A stretch of DNA of 64,000 bases from contig NZ_CP054058.1 of NCBI RefSeq assembly GCF_003935895.2, positions 2,337,177 to 2,401,176 of the forward strand. The letters are read 5' to 3'. Below the pieces are notes generated by a model. The model was not told where the DNA came from. It searched no databases and worked only from the letters and a program-made list of their open reading frames with translations. Both the position numbers and the translations under genes were made by a program. Within the stretch, counting starts at the first letter, position 1. Each line of letters begins with the position of its first letter. The stretch is from Scandinavium goeteborgense. Lineage in GTDB: Bacteria; Pseudomonadota; Gammaproteobacteria; Enterobacterales; Enterobacteriaceae. Shown piece by piece: positions 34,954-45,056 of the stretch.

Positions 34954-36564
34954 ATGAAAAGAATCGCGATAGTCGGCAGTGGCCCCACCGGCATTTACAC
35001 CTTTTTCTCGATGCTGAAGAACCAGACCCCGGTCGCCATTACGGTGTATGAACGTGCCGATGAAGCGGGCGTTGGGATGCCTTACGCAGATGAAGACAAC
35101 TCGCGTCTGATGCTGGCGAACATTGCCAGCATTGAAATTCCACCGATATTTAGCCGCTATCTGGAATGGCTCAAAAGCCAGAGTCCGGCGCATCTGGCAC
35201 GCTATGGCGTGGAGACCGACACCTTACACGAGCGCCAGTTTCTGCCGCGCATTTTGCTCGGGGAATACTACCGCGACCAGTTCTTGCAGTTAGTCAACCA
35301 GGCAAAACGCCAGGGTTTTGAGGTTACGGTGAACGAGTCCTGCGAAGTTACGGACCTCAAGGTTACCGACGCGGGCGTGACCCTGTGGGCTGAAGGTGAA
35401 GCCGTTTCAGCGCCCTTTGATTTAGCGGTGATCGCCACCGGGCACGTCTGGCCGGACGACGAAACGGCGACGCGAACGTATTTCCCCAGCCCGTGGTCCG
35501 GCTTGATTGAAGCCAAAATCGACGCGGGCAACATCGGCATTATGGGTGCCTCGCTAAGCGCCATTGACGCCGCGATGGCCGTCGTCGTGCAGCACGGCAA
35601 GTTTACAGAGACCGACGACCAGCCCACGCAATTCACGCTCGACGATGCCAGTCAGGCCTTGCAGATTACGCTGCTGTCCCGCTCGGGGATTTTGCCCGAG
35701 GCTGACTTTTACTGTCCTCTTCCCTACGAACCCCTCGCTGTAGTGACGGAATCGGCGCTTCAGCGGGAAATTGCCGCCGGAAGCGACGGATTACTCGACC
35801 GCGTATTTGCGCTGATCGTTGAGGAACTTGAACAGGCCGACCCGGCGTGGAGCGCGAAAATCGCTCTTCACACCTTAAATGCAGATACCTTCGCGAAAGC
35901 ATGGTTTGCCGACCGCAGAAACCACGGTCCATTCCAGTGGGCAGAAGCGAACCTGCAAGAAGTAGAACGTAACAAACGCGATAAACACACCGTGCCCTGG
36001 CGCTATACCATTCTGCGGTTACACGAGCCGGTAGAGGATATCGTGCCGTCGCTGACTGACGCCGACCGGGAACGCTTTAAGCACGGGCTGGCGAAGGTGT
36101 TTATCGATAACTACACCGCCATTCCGCCGCAGTCTATTCGCCGGCTACTGGCCCTGCGTGAGGCCGGGATCCTCAGTCTGCATGCCCTCGGCGAGGATTA
36201 CACGATGACAGTGAAAGAACACGGCACGGTTATTTCGGGCCAGGATGGCACTTACTCATTCGATACTTTTATTGACGCCCGCGGGCAGAAATCATTAAAG
36301 ATAAAGGATTTGCCGTTCCCCTCTTTACGCCAGCAGCTTGAGGCCACCGGGGAGGATTTCCCCGACGTCGCCGACGATTACACCCTGCTTGAGCCGCCCT
36401 GCATGCGCGGGCGTATCGCCTTTGGCGCCCTGCCGTATTTGATGCATGACAGGCCGTTTATCCAGGGCCTGACGGTCAGTGCAGAAATCGGGGAAAACAT
36501 CGCGAACGCGGTAGCGAAACCAGCCGAACGTGGCCGCAGGCGATTGCCGTTTATCGAGCTGTAA
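34954..36564 (+). CDS. FAD/NAD(P)-binding protein, YdhS family
   Basis: 536 aa. The N-terminal FAD motif GSGPTGIYTF (residues 8-17) is followed by GVGMPYADEDNSRLMLANIASIEIPP, and later by IATGHVWPDDE and the C-terminal DARGQ and GRIAFGALPYLMHD. These match E. coli YdhS throughout, a flavoprotein family of unknown substrate. The gene is divergent from the aminotransferase and 46 bp upstream of the LysR gene. All share a repeated operator, which suggests one small amino-acid-related pathway. Confidence 0.85.
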   Translation: MKRIAIVGSGPTGIYTFFSMLKNQTPVAITVYERADEAGVGMPYADEDNSRLMLANIASIEIPPIFSRYLEWLKSQSPAHLARYGVETDTLHERQFLPRILLGEYYRDQFLQLVNQAKRQGFEVTVNESCEVTDLKVTDAGVTLWAEGEAVSAPFDLAVIATGHVWPDDETATRTYFPSPWSGLIEAKIDAGNIGIMGASLSAIDAAMAVVVQHGKFTETDDQPTQFTLDDASQALQITLLSRSGILPEADFYCPLPYEPLAVVTESALQREIAAGSDGLLDRVFALIVEELEQADPAWSAKIALHTLNADTFAKAWFADRRNHGPFQWAEANLQEVERNKRDKHTVPWRYTILRLHEPVEDIVPSLTDADRERFKHGLAKVFIDNYTAIPPQSIRRLLALREAGILSLHALGEDYTMTVKEHGTVISGQDGTYSFDTFIDARGQKSLKIKDLPFPSLRQQLEATGEDFPDVADDYTLLEPPCMRGRIAFGALPYLMHDRPFIQGLTVSAEIGENIANAVAKPAERGRRRLPFIEL

Positions 36565-36571
36565 CGCCATG

Positions 36572-36603
36572 TCATACTCGCCATGAATAATTTGCATAGC
36601 TGG
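36572..36603. promoter_or_regulatory. 32-bp operator copy 2, upstream of the LysR gene
   Basis: Second copy of the segment at 34878-34909 (27 of 32 identical, same orientation), ending seven bases before the LysR start codon and overlapping its ribosome site. Both TCAT-N7-ATGA and TTGCATAGCTGG are conserved. It suggests autoregulation plus control of the upstream genes. Confidence 0.7.
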
Positions 36604-36610
36604 AGTCAGC

Positions 36611-37507
36611 ATGTCACGTAGCCAGTTGCCCCTGAATGCCATCGAAACCTTTCTGGTGACCGCCCGTCATCTCAATCTGACGCACGCGGCGAAAGAGCTG
36701 TGTCTGACCCAAGGCGCGGTGAGCCGTAAGATTGCCACGCTGGAAGCCTGGTTTGGTTTTCCGCTTTTTGAGCGCCTGGCGCGCGGCCTGCGTTTATCGC
36801 CTCAGGGCAGCGCGCTCTACCCGGAACTGATGACCTCGTTCAACCAGATGGTGATGGTCGCCGAACAGGCACGCCAACAGCAGACCGTGGTTCGCCTGAA
36901 AGCGCCGACTTGTGCCATGCGCTGGCTGGTGCCGCGTCTGGTGGACATCGAGCAGCGTTTTCCCGACATGCAAATTGCGCTCACCACCACCACTGAGCAT
37001 TCGGTGAATTTCAAAACCGAACCCTTTGATGCCGCGATTGTTTTTGGCACGCATATGAATGCAGGCGATTTGCTGTTTGAGGAGTCGCTCACGCCGGTGG
37101 TCAGTCATCGGCTGGCGGATAATATCCCGTTTTCAGGCATGACATTTTTGCATCCCACCCGCGATAAAACCGACTGGTCATTGTGGCTGGCGCAGCTGCC
37201 GGCGCCGTTGCCATCGGCGATGCAAAAGAATCAGCATTTCGACACCATGGACCTGGCGATCACCGCCGCCATTCAGGGGTTTGGTGTGGCAATTGCCGAT
37301 GAAACCTTGGTAGAAGAGGATTTGCTCAGCGGACGGCTGGTGCGGCCCTCTGCGCTGAGTGTTAAAACCGGGGCCAGCTACCGCCTTGTGGTGCGCGAAG
37401 TCTCCGCCAAAGCCATCGGGCTGAACCAGTTTCGCAGCGGGCTGCTTAATCCAGCGTCACGTGATGACGCATCACTCGCCGAAACAACGCCAGACGCGCA
37501 CGCATAA
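36611..37507 (+). CDS. LysR-family regulator, GcvA-like
   Basis: 298 aa; GGAGTCAGC precedes the ATG. N-terminal HTH: FLVTARHLNLTHAAKELCLTQGAVSRKIATLE. The C-terminal LysR effector domain has the GcvA/AmpR-like LKAPTCAMRWLVPRL. It follows the YdhS-like gene by 46 bp and probably controls that gene and the divergent aminotransferase operon through the repeated 32-bp element. The 3' end runs 62 bp into the convergent esterase gene. Confidence 0.87.
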   Translation: MSRSQLPLNAIETFLVTARHLNLTHAAKELCLTQGAVSRKIATLEAWFGFPLFERLARGLRLSPQGSALYPELMTSFNQMVMVAEQARQQQTVVRLKAPTCAMRWLVPRLVDIEQRFPDMQIALTTTTEHSVNFKTEPFDAAIVFGTHMNAGDLLFEESLTPVVSHRLADNIPFSGMTFLHPTRDKTDWSLWLAQLPAPLPSAMQKNQHFDTMDLAITAAIQGFGVAIADETLVEEDLLSGRLVRPSALSVKTGASYRLVVREVSAKAIGLNQFRSGLLNPASRDDASLAETTPDAHA

Positions 37508-38954
37508 AGCGGTTTTCCACTTTGAATCCGGCCAGTTTGTTCAGCCCGATCCGCAGCAGACGGTCGCGACCTTTGATTGATGCCGGCCAGCGCACCGGAC
37601 CGTGCAGCGTGTCACACGCCACGCTCGCGTTGCGGGCAAAATTCACCCAGTAATCGGCCACCTGCGCCGAAAAGGCCAGATCCCGCGCGTTCACGTAGTG
37701 ACGCGAAGGTTCCGCCAGATTTAGCGTATCGAACACGTACGGGACTTCGTTGCCGTGCCACGCCCCGTTTTTATAAGTGTGATGTTCCGCCTCCGCGACG
37801 TAATCGAACCAGTAACGCCAGCACGGCTGCCCGACGCGTTGTTGCGCCTGCATCAGCACGTAACCGAGCGTGGTAAACGCCATATCGCGACACACCTGAC
37901 GGCCCAGTTCGATATCGCCCTTCACGCCCGGATACAACAGCTTAATCAGCCCCAGACCCAGGCGGCGCTCCTGCCGAAGCTTCTGGATTTGCCCGGCGAG
38001 GTCAACGCCAAACACCGCCATTACGCTGGCCTCATCGCTGTTCGACCCCACCATAATGGGCACCGGATGCTGGCGCGCGGTGAAGAACATCTCCAGCATT
38101 GATTCCGGTAAAACCGCATCGCCGCACACCGGAACCGGGCCGGGTTTTAGCGCGCCTTCCAGCGGCCAGAACGCCTCGGGCGGAATGGCGCGCAACTGTT
38201 CTGCACTGGCATTCTGCAAGCCGAAATGGGCAGCAACGGCTTCGCCCTGCGCCATCGCTTTATCAAGCGGTGTGTCCGGCAGCGTATAACCGCTCTGGAT
38301 AATCGCTTTATGAAACAATCCATTGGCTTTTGGCGAAGCCAACAATGACAGCACGCTGCGCGCCCCGGCGGATTCACCAAATAATGTGACGTTGTCACTA
38401 TCACCGCCAAAAGCGGCAATATTTTCCTGCACCCATTTCAGGGCCGCGATTTGATCTAACAGGCTGAAATTACAGACCCGCTCGCCCTCTTCACCGTCCA
38501 GCGCCGGATGCGCGAAACAGCCCAGATGACCGAGCCGATAGTTAACGGTGACCACCACCACGTCGCGTTTCGCCAGCGCGTGTCCGTCGTACGGCGGCAA
38601 ACTGCCCGCGCCAATCGTAAACCCACCGCCGTGCAGCCAGACCATCACCGGCAATGGCTTCGCGGGTGTTGCAGGCGCCCAGACGTTGAGATAGAGGCAA
38701 TCTTCGGAGAATCGACCAGGGTCACCGCCGCCCAGTTCGCGGCAGTATTCGATGTTTTGCCAGCTTGCAGGGGAAAAGGTTTGCGCGTCACGCACGCCAT
38801 GCCACGACGCAACAGGCTGCGGAGAACGCCAGCGCAGTGGCCCAACGGGCGGCGCGGCAAACGGAATACCGCGCCAGATGTGAATTTCGTTGTCGGTCAG
38901 CCCCAGCAGGGAGCCCTGCCGGGTGTGCACCAGCGGCATGGAGGGATTATGCAT
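37446..38954 (-). CDS. Type B carboxylesterase
   Basis: 502 aa; AGGAAGCACGCG precedes the ATG. Carboxylesterase/lipase type B fold: RGIPFAAPPVGPLRWRSP, SEDCLYLNVWAP, the oxyanion HGGGF (about residues 108-112), and the nucleophile Ser195 in FGESAGARSV. The acidic residue probably lies in VGSNSDEAS and the His in KNGAWHGNEVPY. No signal peptide, so a cytosolic esterase; the substrate is not known. Its last 62 bp overlap the LysR gene tail-to-tail. Confidence 0.9.
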   Translation of the reverse strand: MHNPSMPLVHTRQGSLLGLTDNEIHIWRGIPFAAPPVGPLRWRSPQPVASWHGVRDAQTFSPASWQNIEYCRELGGGDPGRFSEDCLYLNVWAPATPAKPLPVMVWLHGGGFTIGAGSLPPYDGHALAKRDVVVVTVNYRLGHLGCFAHPALDGEEGERVCNFSLLDQIAALKWVQENIAAFGGDSDNVTLFGESAGARSVLSLLASPKANGLFHKAIIQSGYTLPDTPLDKAMAQGEAVAAHFGLQNASAEQLRAIPPEAFWPLEGALKPGPVPVCGDAVLPESMLEMFFTARQHPVPIMVGSNSDEASVMAVFGVDLAGQIQKLRQERRLGLGLIKLLYPGVKGDIELGRQVCRDMAFTTLGYVLMQAQQRVGQPCWRYWFDYVAEAEHHTYKNGAWHGNEVPYVFDTLNLAEPSRHYVNARDLAFSAQVADYWVNFARNASVACDTLHGPVRWPASIKGRDRLLRIGLNKLAGFKVENRFMRARLALFRRVMRHHVTLD

Positions 38955-39027
38955 CGCGTGCTTCCTTTATCAGCAATGCACCCAGTTTATGCGGGTTTTA
39001 ACCCGATTCGCAACGTCAAAGGGCGGG

Positions 39028-39062
39028 TTTGCCCGGTGGCGCTGCGCTGACGCGGGCCTACG
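39028..39062. repeat. Single REP element
   Basis: TTTGCCCGGTGGCGCTGCGC...GCGGGCCTACG between the esterase start and the ydcJ stop. Confidence 0.75.
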
Positions 39063-39077
39063 TTTCTTCGACGCGGC

Positions 39078-40421
39078 TTACAATAAACCGCACCGCCGCT
39101 TACTGCGGTCTTCGGCTTCCTGATAGAGCTGAAATTCGTCAAGCACCGGGCAGCCGAGCGCGGCTTCAAACGCGGCTTTGCTGGAATTGCCGTGGCTTCG
39201 AGCCTGGGTTTCATTGCCGAGGTTGGACTGGAAAATACCCGCAGCGCTAACCGGCAGGAAATCTTCGTAGGTGATGGGCTGCGCCACCAGCCAGCCGCGT
39301 TCAATCAATGGCTGCGGGTCATCGCCGGGGCGAAACGCCTGACGATGAGATTCTCCGGTCGGCGTCAAACGGTAGCGGAAATAGGCCAGCTCCTGACGGC
39401 GCAGGAACATTTCGCTGTCCGGGAACGCTTTGAACATCTCCGACAAATGCTGCTGATGGCTGAGATTGTCTTTGCCGGTTCCGGCTTCGGTCAGCAAGGC
39501 GTCGTACAGCGCGCGCCCTTTCGGCGTCAGCGCCACGCCGCGTTGTTCGATTTCACCAAATCGCGCAGTATGCGTGCCGCGATGTTCCCCGGCGAACAGC
39601 ACCGGCTCCTCCAGCGCTTTAAAACTGGTCTGGCGCAGCAGAATCGGCACTTCACGGCGCGGCGGGCCTTCAATCAGGACTTTCGGCTCGATGCCATATT
39701 CCGGCATCAGCTGCTGTACGCGGTCAATATCGAGCGTGCGCGGCGTGAGGTGATTGATGTGACAGCCGGGGAAGCACACCACATCGGCAATCAGGCGATG
39801 TTCATTGTGCAGCGCCAGATACGTGTCCTGCTCCACCGTGGCGTGACTGTGCCAACGGAAGGTTTCGAGCGCCTCTTTGACAAACTCTTTCGCCTCAGCC
39901 GCCGTGAACTGGCCCTGAGCCTCAAAGTGGCCGATCAGCTCGCGGCAGCGCGGCGTGAAGATATCGCGCTTCGCCAAAATGTCGGCGGCTTTGTCACGCA
40001 GCACAACGTTGTCGATGAGATCAAGGCGCAGCAGCGAGGTAAAGACGCGAAACGGATTGCGCGCCAGGGCGGCATCTTCCACCGGGCGAAACGCCGTGGA
40101 GTGCACCGGCACGCCCGCTTGAGAGAGGTCGTAATAGCTGACCGGCTTCATGCCCATGATCGCAAACATGCGGCGCAAGGTCGCCAGTTCATCGGCAGAG
40201 CCTACGCGGATTGCGCCGTGGCGTTCAACGTTGAGTCGCGCCAGCTCGTCAGCGTTCGCCAGCTGTTCATGCAGGTGCGGATTATGTTCCAGCACCGCCA
40301 GGTTTACATCCGCCACAAGTTCCAGCAACGTGCCGTACTGCGGAACTTCCTGCTGGTACATCGCTGACATTGCCTGCGAAAAGTTTTCCCGAATCTCATC
40401 AGCCGTGATGGTGTTCGCCAT
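39078..40421 (-). CDS. ydcJ: 2-oxoadipate dioxygenase/decarboxylase family protein YdcJ
   Basis: 447 aa from MANTITADEIREN (40421), the length of E. coli YdcJ; a 13-codon longer frame is not used. DUF1338/HglS family: non-haem Fe(II) enzymes that convert 2-oxoadipate to D-2-hydroxyglutarate in lysine breakdown. Conserved blocks: ERHGAIRVGSADELATLRR, VSYYDLSQAGVPVHSTAFRP, FPGCHINHLTPRTLDID. The activity of the enterobacterial member is inferred from the family. Confidence 0.92.
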   Translation of the reverse strand: MANTITADEIRENFSQAMSAMYQQEVPQYGTLLELVADVNLAVLEHNPHLHEQLANADELARLNVERHGAIRVGSADELATLRRMFAIMGMKPVSYYDLSQAGVPVHSTAFRPVEDAALARNPFRVFTSLLRLDLIDNVVLRDKAADILAKRDIFTPRCRELIGHFEAQGQFTAAEAKEFVKEALETFRWHSHATVEQDTYLALHNEHRLIADVVCFPGCHINHLTPRTLDIDRVQQLMPEYGIEPKVLIEGPPRREVPILLRQTSFKALEEPVLFAGEHRGTHTARFGEIEQRGVALTPKGRALYDALLTEAGTGKDNLSHQQHLSEMFKAFPDSEMFLRRQELAYFRYRLTPTGESHRQAFRPGDDPQPLIERGWLVAQPITYEDFLPVSAAGIFQSNLGNETQARSHGNSSKAAFEAALGCPVLDEFQLYQEAEDRSKRRCGLL

Positions 40422-40506
40422 GATGTCATGTCTCCAGTGAATATTACCTGGAGTGTACATAAGCCATTTGCCGCCGGGAGGAAGAATTTCTGAATTGTGA
40501 TCGCGG

Positions 40507-40558
40507 ATAACCTCTCGCTTTACGCCCTGCTTTTGTGCGGTTTATAACCTGGCGTTAT
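40507..40558. promoter_or_regulatory. Probable PcaQ operator upstream of pcaH
   Basis: ATAAC-CTGGC-GTTAT (40544-40558) is a perfect 5-bp inverted repeat containing ATAACC, with a second ATAACC at 40507-40512. PcaQ of rhizobia recognises ATAACC-N4-GGTTAA, which this resembles. It lies about 100 bp before the pcaH start codon. Confidence 0.6.
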
Positions 40559-40585
40559 GCAAAAAGCCGTATAAATTCACTTTAA

Positions 40586-42018
<1,433 letters not shown>

Positions 42019-42021
42019 ACA

Positions 42022-42058
42022 CAAAAAGCCCGGCAAAGACAAAATGCCGGGCTTTTTG
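42022..42058 (+). terminator. Intrinsic terminator of pcaHG
   Basis: CAAAAAGCCCGGC (42022-42034) and GCCGGGCTTTTTG (42046-42058) form a perfect 13-bp stem ending in a T-tract, four bases after the pcaG stop. Confidence 0.93.
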
Positions 42059-42069
42059 TCGGCTATTCC

Positions 42070-42105
42070 ATAACCACATGTAACGCAATTAACCATTATG
42101 TTAAT
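42070..42105. promoter_or_regulatory. Probable autoregulatory PcaQ site upstream of pcaQ
   Basis: ATAACC at 42070-42075, plus the perfect palindrome ATTAAC-CATTAT-GTTAAT (42088-42105), which also contains TTAACC. The half-sites resemble those upstream of pcaH. It lies about 80 bp before the pcaQ start. Confidence 0.55.
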
Positions 42106-42181
42106 GATATTTTGCTAGCAAGTTATCAAATCCCAACAAGTTCCCTTGATACCCGCCCCGCACACTCTTTAACATCCGGTT

Positions 42182-43108
42182 ATGGAAAAAAATGGTCTCT
42201 TCAGTCAGCGCATTCGTTTGCGCCATTTGCATACGTTTGTCGCCGTCGCTCAACAGGGCACGCTGGGCCGTGCGGCGGAAACGCTTAACCTCAGTCAACC
42301 CGCGCTGTCGAAAACCCTCAACGAACTGGAACAGCTCACCGGCACCCGCCTTTTTGACCGGGGTCGTATGGGCGCTCAGCTGACGCTGGTCGGGGAACAG
42401 TTTTTGACTCACGCGGTAAAAGTGCTTGATGCGCTGAATACTGCCGGTCAGGCGCTGAATCGCAAAGAGGGGCTCGGTGGCGACGTGGTGCGTATCGGCG
42501 CCCTGCCGACCGCCGCGCTGGGTATTCTTCCGGCAGTGATTGGTGAATTCCACAAACAGCAAAAAGACATAACGCTGCAGGTTGCCACCATGAATAACAC
42601 CATGCTGCTGGCGGGGCTGAAATCCGCTGAAATCGATTTAGGCATTGGCCGCATGTCGGACCCGGACCTGATGAGCGGCCTGAATTACGAACTGCTGTTT
42701 CTTGAATCACTGAAACTGGTGGTGCGTCCGAATCACCCGCTGTTGCAGGAAACGGTCACCCTGAGCAAAGTGATGGAGTGGCCGGTGGTAGTGTCGCCCA
42801 AAGGCACGGTGCCGCGGCAAAACGCCGAAGCGCTGGTGCTGAGCCAGGGCTGTAAAATCCCCCCCGGCTGTATCGAAACGCTGTCAGCGTCTTTGTCGCG
42901 CCAGCTGACAGTGGATTTTGACTATGTGTGGTTTGTGCCTTCCGGTGCGGTGAAAGACGATTTACGACATGGCACGCTGGTCGCGTTACCGGTGCCTACG
43001 CAGGGTGCGGGTGAACCGATTGGAATATTAACGCGGGTGGATTCGCCGCTGTCGACCGGAGCCCAGACGCTATTGAGCGCCATTCGGAAATCCATGCCGG
43101 GACATTAA
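42182..43108 (+). CDS. pcaQ: LysR-family regulator PcaQ
   Basis: 308 aa. N-terminal HTH: RLRHLHTFVAVAQQGTLGRAAETLNLSQPALSKTLNELE. The C-terminal effector domain has GGDVVRIGALPTAALGILP, typical of PcaQ, which activates protocatechuate genes in response to a beta-ketoadipate pathway intermediate. Immediately downstream of pcaHG, same direction, with its own promoter. The ribosome site is weak (TCCGGTT). Confidence 0.88.
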   Translation: MEKNGLFSQRIRLRHLHTFVAVAQQGTLGRAAETLNLSQPALSKTLNELEQLTGTRLFDRGRMGAQLTLVGEQFLTHAVKVLDALNTAGQALNRKEGLGGDVVRIGALPTAALGILPAVIGEFHKQQKDITLQVATMNNTMLLAGLKSAEIDLGIGRMSDPDLMSGLNYELLFLESLKLVVRPNHPLLQETVTLSKVMEWPVVVSPKGTVPRQNAEALVLSQGCKIPPGCIETLSASLSRQLTVDFDYVWFVPSGAVKDDLRHGTLVALPVPTQGAGEPIGILTRVDSPLSTGAQTLLSAIRKSMPGH

Positions 43109-43112
43109 TACG

Positions 43113-43220
43113 TTGCCCGGCGGCACTTCGTTTGCGCGGGCCTACGAGAAAGACGGGGAATCCGGGAAACACGGGAATTACGGGAAAAGGTAGGCCGGGT
43201 AAGCGCAGCGCCACCCGGCA
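43113..43220. repeat. REP/BIME pair containing a 9-bp tandem repeat
   Basis: TTGCCCGGCGGCACTTCG...CGGGCCTAC and the inverted GTAGGCCGGGTAAGCGCAGCG...CACCCGGCA flank four imperfect 9-bp units starting CGGGAA (43154-43189: CGGGGAATC, CGGGAAACA, CGGGAATTA, CGGGAAAAG). Confidence 0.8.
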
Positions 43221-43228
43221 TAAATGCC

Positions 43229-43756
43229 TTACTTCTTACGCGGCATCATCCGCAGCAGCGTATTGTCCTTCCAGAAATAATGATGCATCAGCGCCGCCAG
43301 CGCGTGCAGACCAATCACGTAATAGCCGAAATTCGCCAGCCACACGTGGTATTCCTTCAGGTTATCCGCCAAATCAAAATTCGCCTCTGCGGCGTGCGGC
43401 ATGGTGATGCCAAACGCAATCCAAGGGTTGCCGCGGTTGTACATCATCACCAGCCCGATAATCGGCAGAATAATGAACAGCAGATAAATAACCAGATGGG
43501 CCAGATGCGCCATGCCGGTCATCCACGGTTTGGGTTTCGGCACAATCGGTGGCGCTTTATGCTTCAGGCGCACCAGCAATCGCGCCACCATCAACACCAG
43601 AATCGAAATCCCGCAGGAGACATGCACCATATTGAAATACGGGCGATACGTGCGTGGAAAGAAGCCTTTTAACTCCATCGCGCAGTACGCCCCGATCACC
43701 AGCAGAAACACCAGCCAGTGAATGCCAATTTGCAGGCTCGAGTATTTATCTCGCAT
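43229..43756 (-). CDS. cybB: Superoxide oxidase, cytochrome b561 CybB
   Basis: 175 aa, the size of E. coli CybB, which oxidises superoxide and passes electrons to ubiquinone in the inner membrane. Four membrane spans with haem-ligand His residues in SLQIGIHWLVFL, MVHVSCGIS, YHVWLANFGYY and VIGLHALAALMHHYF. No obvious partner in an operon. Confidence 0.93.
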   Translation of the reverse strand: MRDKYSSLQIGIHWLVFLLVIGAYCAMELKGFFPRTYRPYFNMVHVSCGISILVLMVARLLVRLKHKAPPIVPKPKPWMTGMAHLAHLVIYLLFIILPIIGLVMMYNRGNPWIAFGITMPHAAEANFDLADNLKEYHVWLANFGYYVIGLHALAALMHHYFWKDNTLLRMMPRKK

Positions 43757-43880
43757 CGTTATTATTCCCGGAAAAACTGTGAGAGAGCTAACATAGCGGC
43801 CCTGCTTTAAAAATTCATTAACTTTTCTGTATAGATTTTCAAACCGTTAGCCGCGCCTGAAAGATGTTCAGTTGCTCAAA

Positions 43881-43896
43881 TGGACCGACTGGTCTA
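43881..43896. promoter_or_regulatory. TetR-type operator candidate upstream of gapC
   Basis: TGGACC-GACT-GGTCTA is an interrupted palindrome (GACC/GGTC perfect, one mismatch in the flanks), 52 bp before the gapC ATG. Such GACC-N4-GGTC sites are used by TetR regulators of the electrophile response such as NemR. The regulator is not in this window. Confidence 0.45.
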
Positions 43897-43901
43897 AGCC
43901 T

Positions 43902-43934
43902 GGAGGAGTTTTATCGCATCGTGAGATAACCTCC
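43902..43934 (+). promoter_or_regulatory. Hairpin in the gapC leader
   Basis: GGAGG-AGTT-TTATC-(9)-GATAA-CCTCC. Two nested stems (GGAGG/CCTCC and TTATC/GATAA) lie directly before the gapC ribosome site GAAGGAG. The upstream GGAGG is sequestered, leaving the second SD exposed. It could tune translation or protect the transcript. Confidence 0.5.
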
Positions 43935-43947
43935 GAAGGAGAAAAAG

Positions 43948-44949
43948 ATGAGCAAAGTAGGCATTAATGGTTTTGGACGCATTGGACGCCTGGTGTTACG
44001 CCGCATGCTGGAAGTGAAAAGCGCACAGGAAGTGGTGGCGATTAACGATCTGACCTCGCCGCACGTGCTGGCGTATTTGCTGAAGCACGATTCCAACTAT
44101 GGCCCGTTCCCCTGGAGCGTCGATCACACCGACGATGCGCTGATCGTCGACGGTAAAAAAATCGCCGTCTACGCGGAGAAAGACGCCAAAAATATTCCCT
44201 GGAAATCAGCGGGCGTCGAGTACGTCGTCGAATGTACCGGGTTCTATACCGCCACCGATAAAGCCCAGGCGCACATTCAGGCCGGAGCCAAAAAAGTGCT
44301 GATTTCAGCCCCAGCGGGCGACATGAAAACCATCGTTTTTAACGTCAACGACGATACGCTGGACGGCAACGACACCATTATTTCCGTGGCGTCTTGCACC
44401 ACCAACTGCCTCGCACCGATGGCGAAAGCGCTGCACGACGCGTTTGAAATCAAAGTCGGCACCATGACCACCATTCACGCTTACACCGGCACCCAGGCGC
44501 TGGTTGATGGCCCGCGCGGCAAAGATTTACGCGCCTCACGCGCCGCGGCAGAAAACATCATTCCGCACACCACCGGAGCGGCAAAGGCTATCGGGCTGGT
44601 GATTCCGGAACTGAAAGGGAAACTCAAAGGCCACGCCCAGCGCGTTCCGGTGAAAACCGGCTCCGTCACCGAACTGGTGTCGATTCTGGGTAAAAAAGTC
44701 ACCGAAGATGAGGTGAACACGGCGTTGAAAAAAGCCACCCACGACAATGATTCTTTCGGCTATACCGACGAAGAAATAGTGTCTTCCGATGTGATTGGCA
44801 GCCATTTTGGCTCGGTGTTTGACGCCACTCAGACCGAAATCACCGAAGTCGGCGATTTGCAGCTGGTGAAAACCGTCTCCTGGTACGATAACGAATATGG
44901 CTTCGTCACCCAGCTTATTCGCGTGCTGGAAAAATTCGTTAAGCTGTAA
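43948..44949 (+). CDS. gapC: Glyceraldehyde-3-phosphate dehydrogenase GapC, intact
   Basis: 333 aa, complete. NAD-dependent GAPDH: N-terminal [12 protein letters not shown] (residues 5-16), catalytic Cys150 in SVASCTTNC, the His in TIHAYTGTQ, and a C-terminus [13 protein letters not shown]. In E. coli K-12 gapC is a pseudogene; here no frameshift is seen. AAGGAGAAAAAG before the ATG. A second GAPDH beside the presumed gapA elsewhere. Confidence 0.93.
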   Translation: MSKVGINGFGRIGRLVLRRMLEVKSAQEVVAINDLTSPHVLAYLLKHDSNYGPFPWSVDHTDDALIVDGKKIAVYAEKDAKNIPWKSAGVEYVVECTGFYTATDKAQAHIQAGAKKVLISAPAGDMKTIVFNVNDDTLDGNDTIISVASCTTNCLAPMAKALHDAFEIKVGTMTTIHAYTGTQALVDGPRGKDLRASRAAAENIIPHTTGAAKAIGLVIPELKGKLKGHAQRVPVKTGSVTELVSILGKKVTEDEVNTALKKATHDNDSFGYTDEEIVSSDVIGSHFGSVFDATQTEITEVGDLQLVKTVSWYDNEYGFVTQLIRVLEKFVKL

Positions 44950-45056
44950 GCCCTACGGCGGATGGCACGCCCATCCGCCTCACACATTTCCCCCTTCACC
45001 CTGACCGCTTTCCCACCCTGTGCTAAAACAGTGTTTTACCCTAAGCGAGAGTGGAC

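Noticed and set aside
39192-40367. 391-aa open frame antisense to ydcJ
   Set aside because: Shadow of the well-conserved ydcJ coding sequence; no start signal and no recognisable domain.
43154-43189. Tandem repeat considered as a CRISPR remnant
   Set aside because: Units are 9 bp with no spacers and lie inside a REP pair; no cas genes anywhere in the window.
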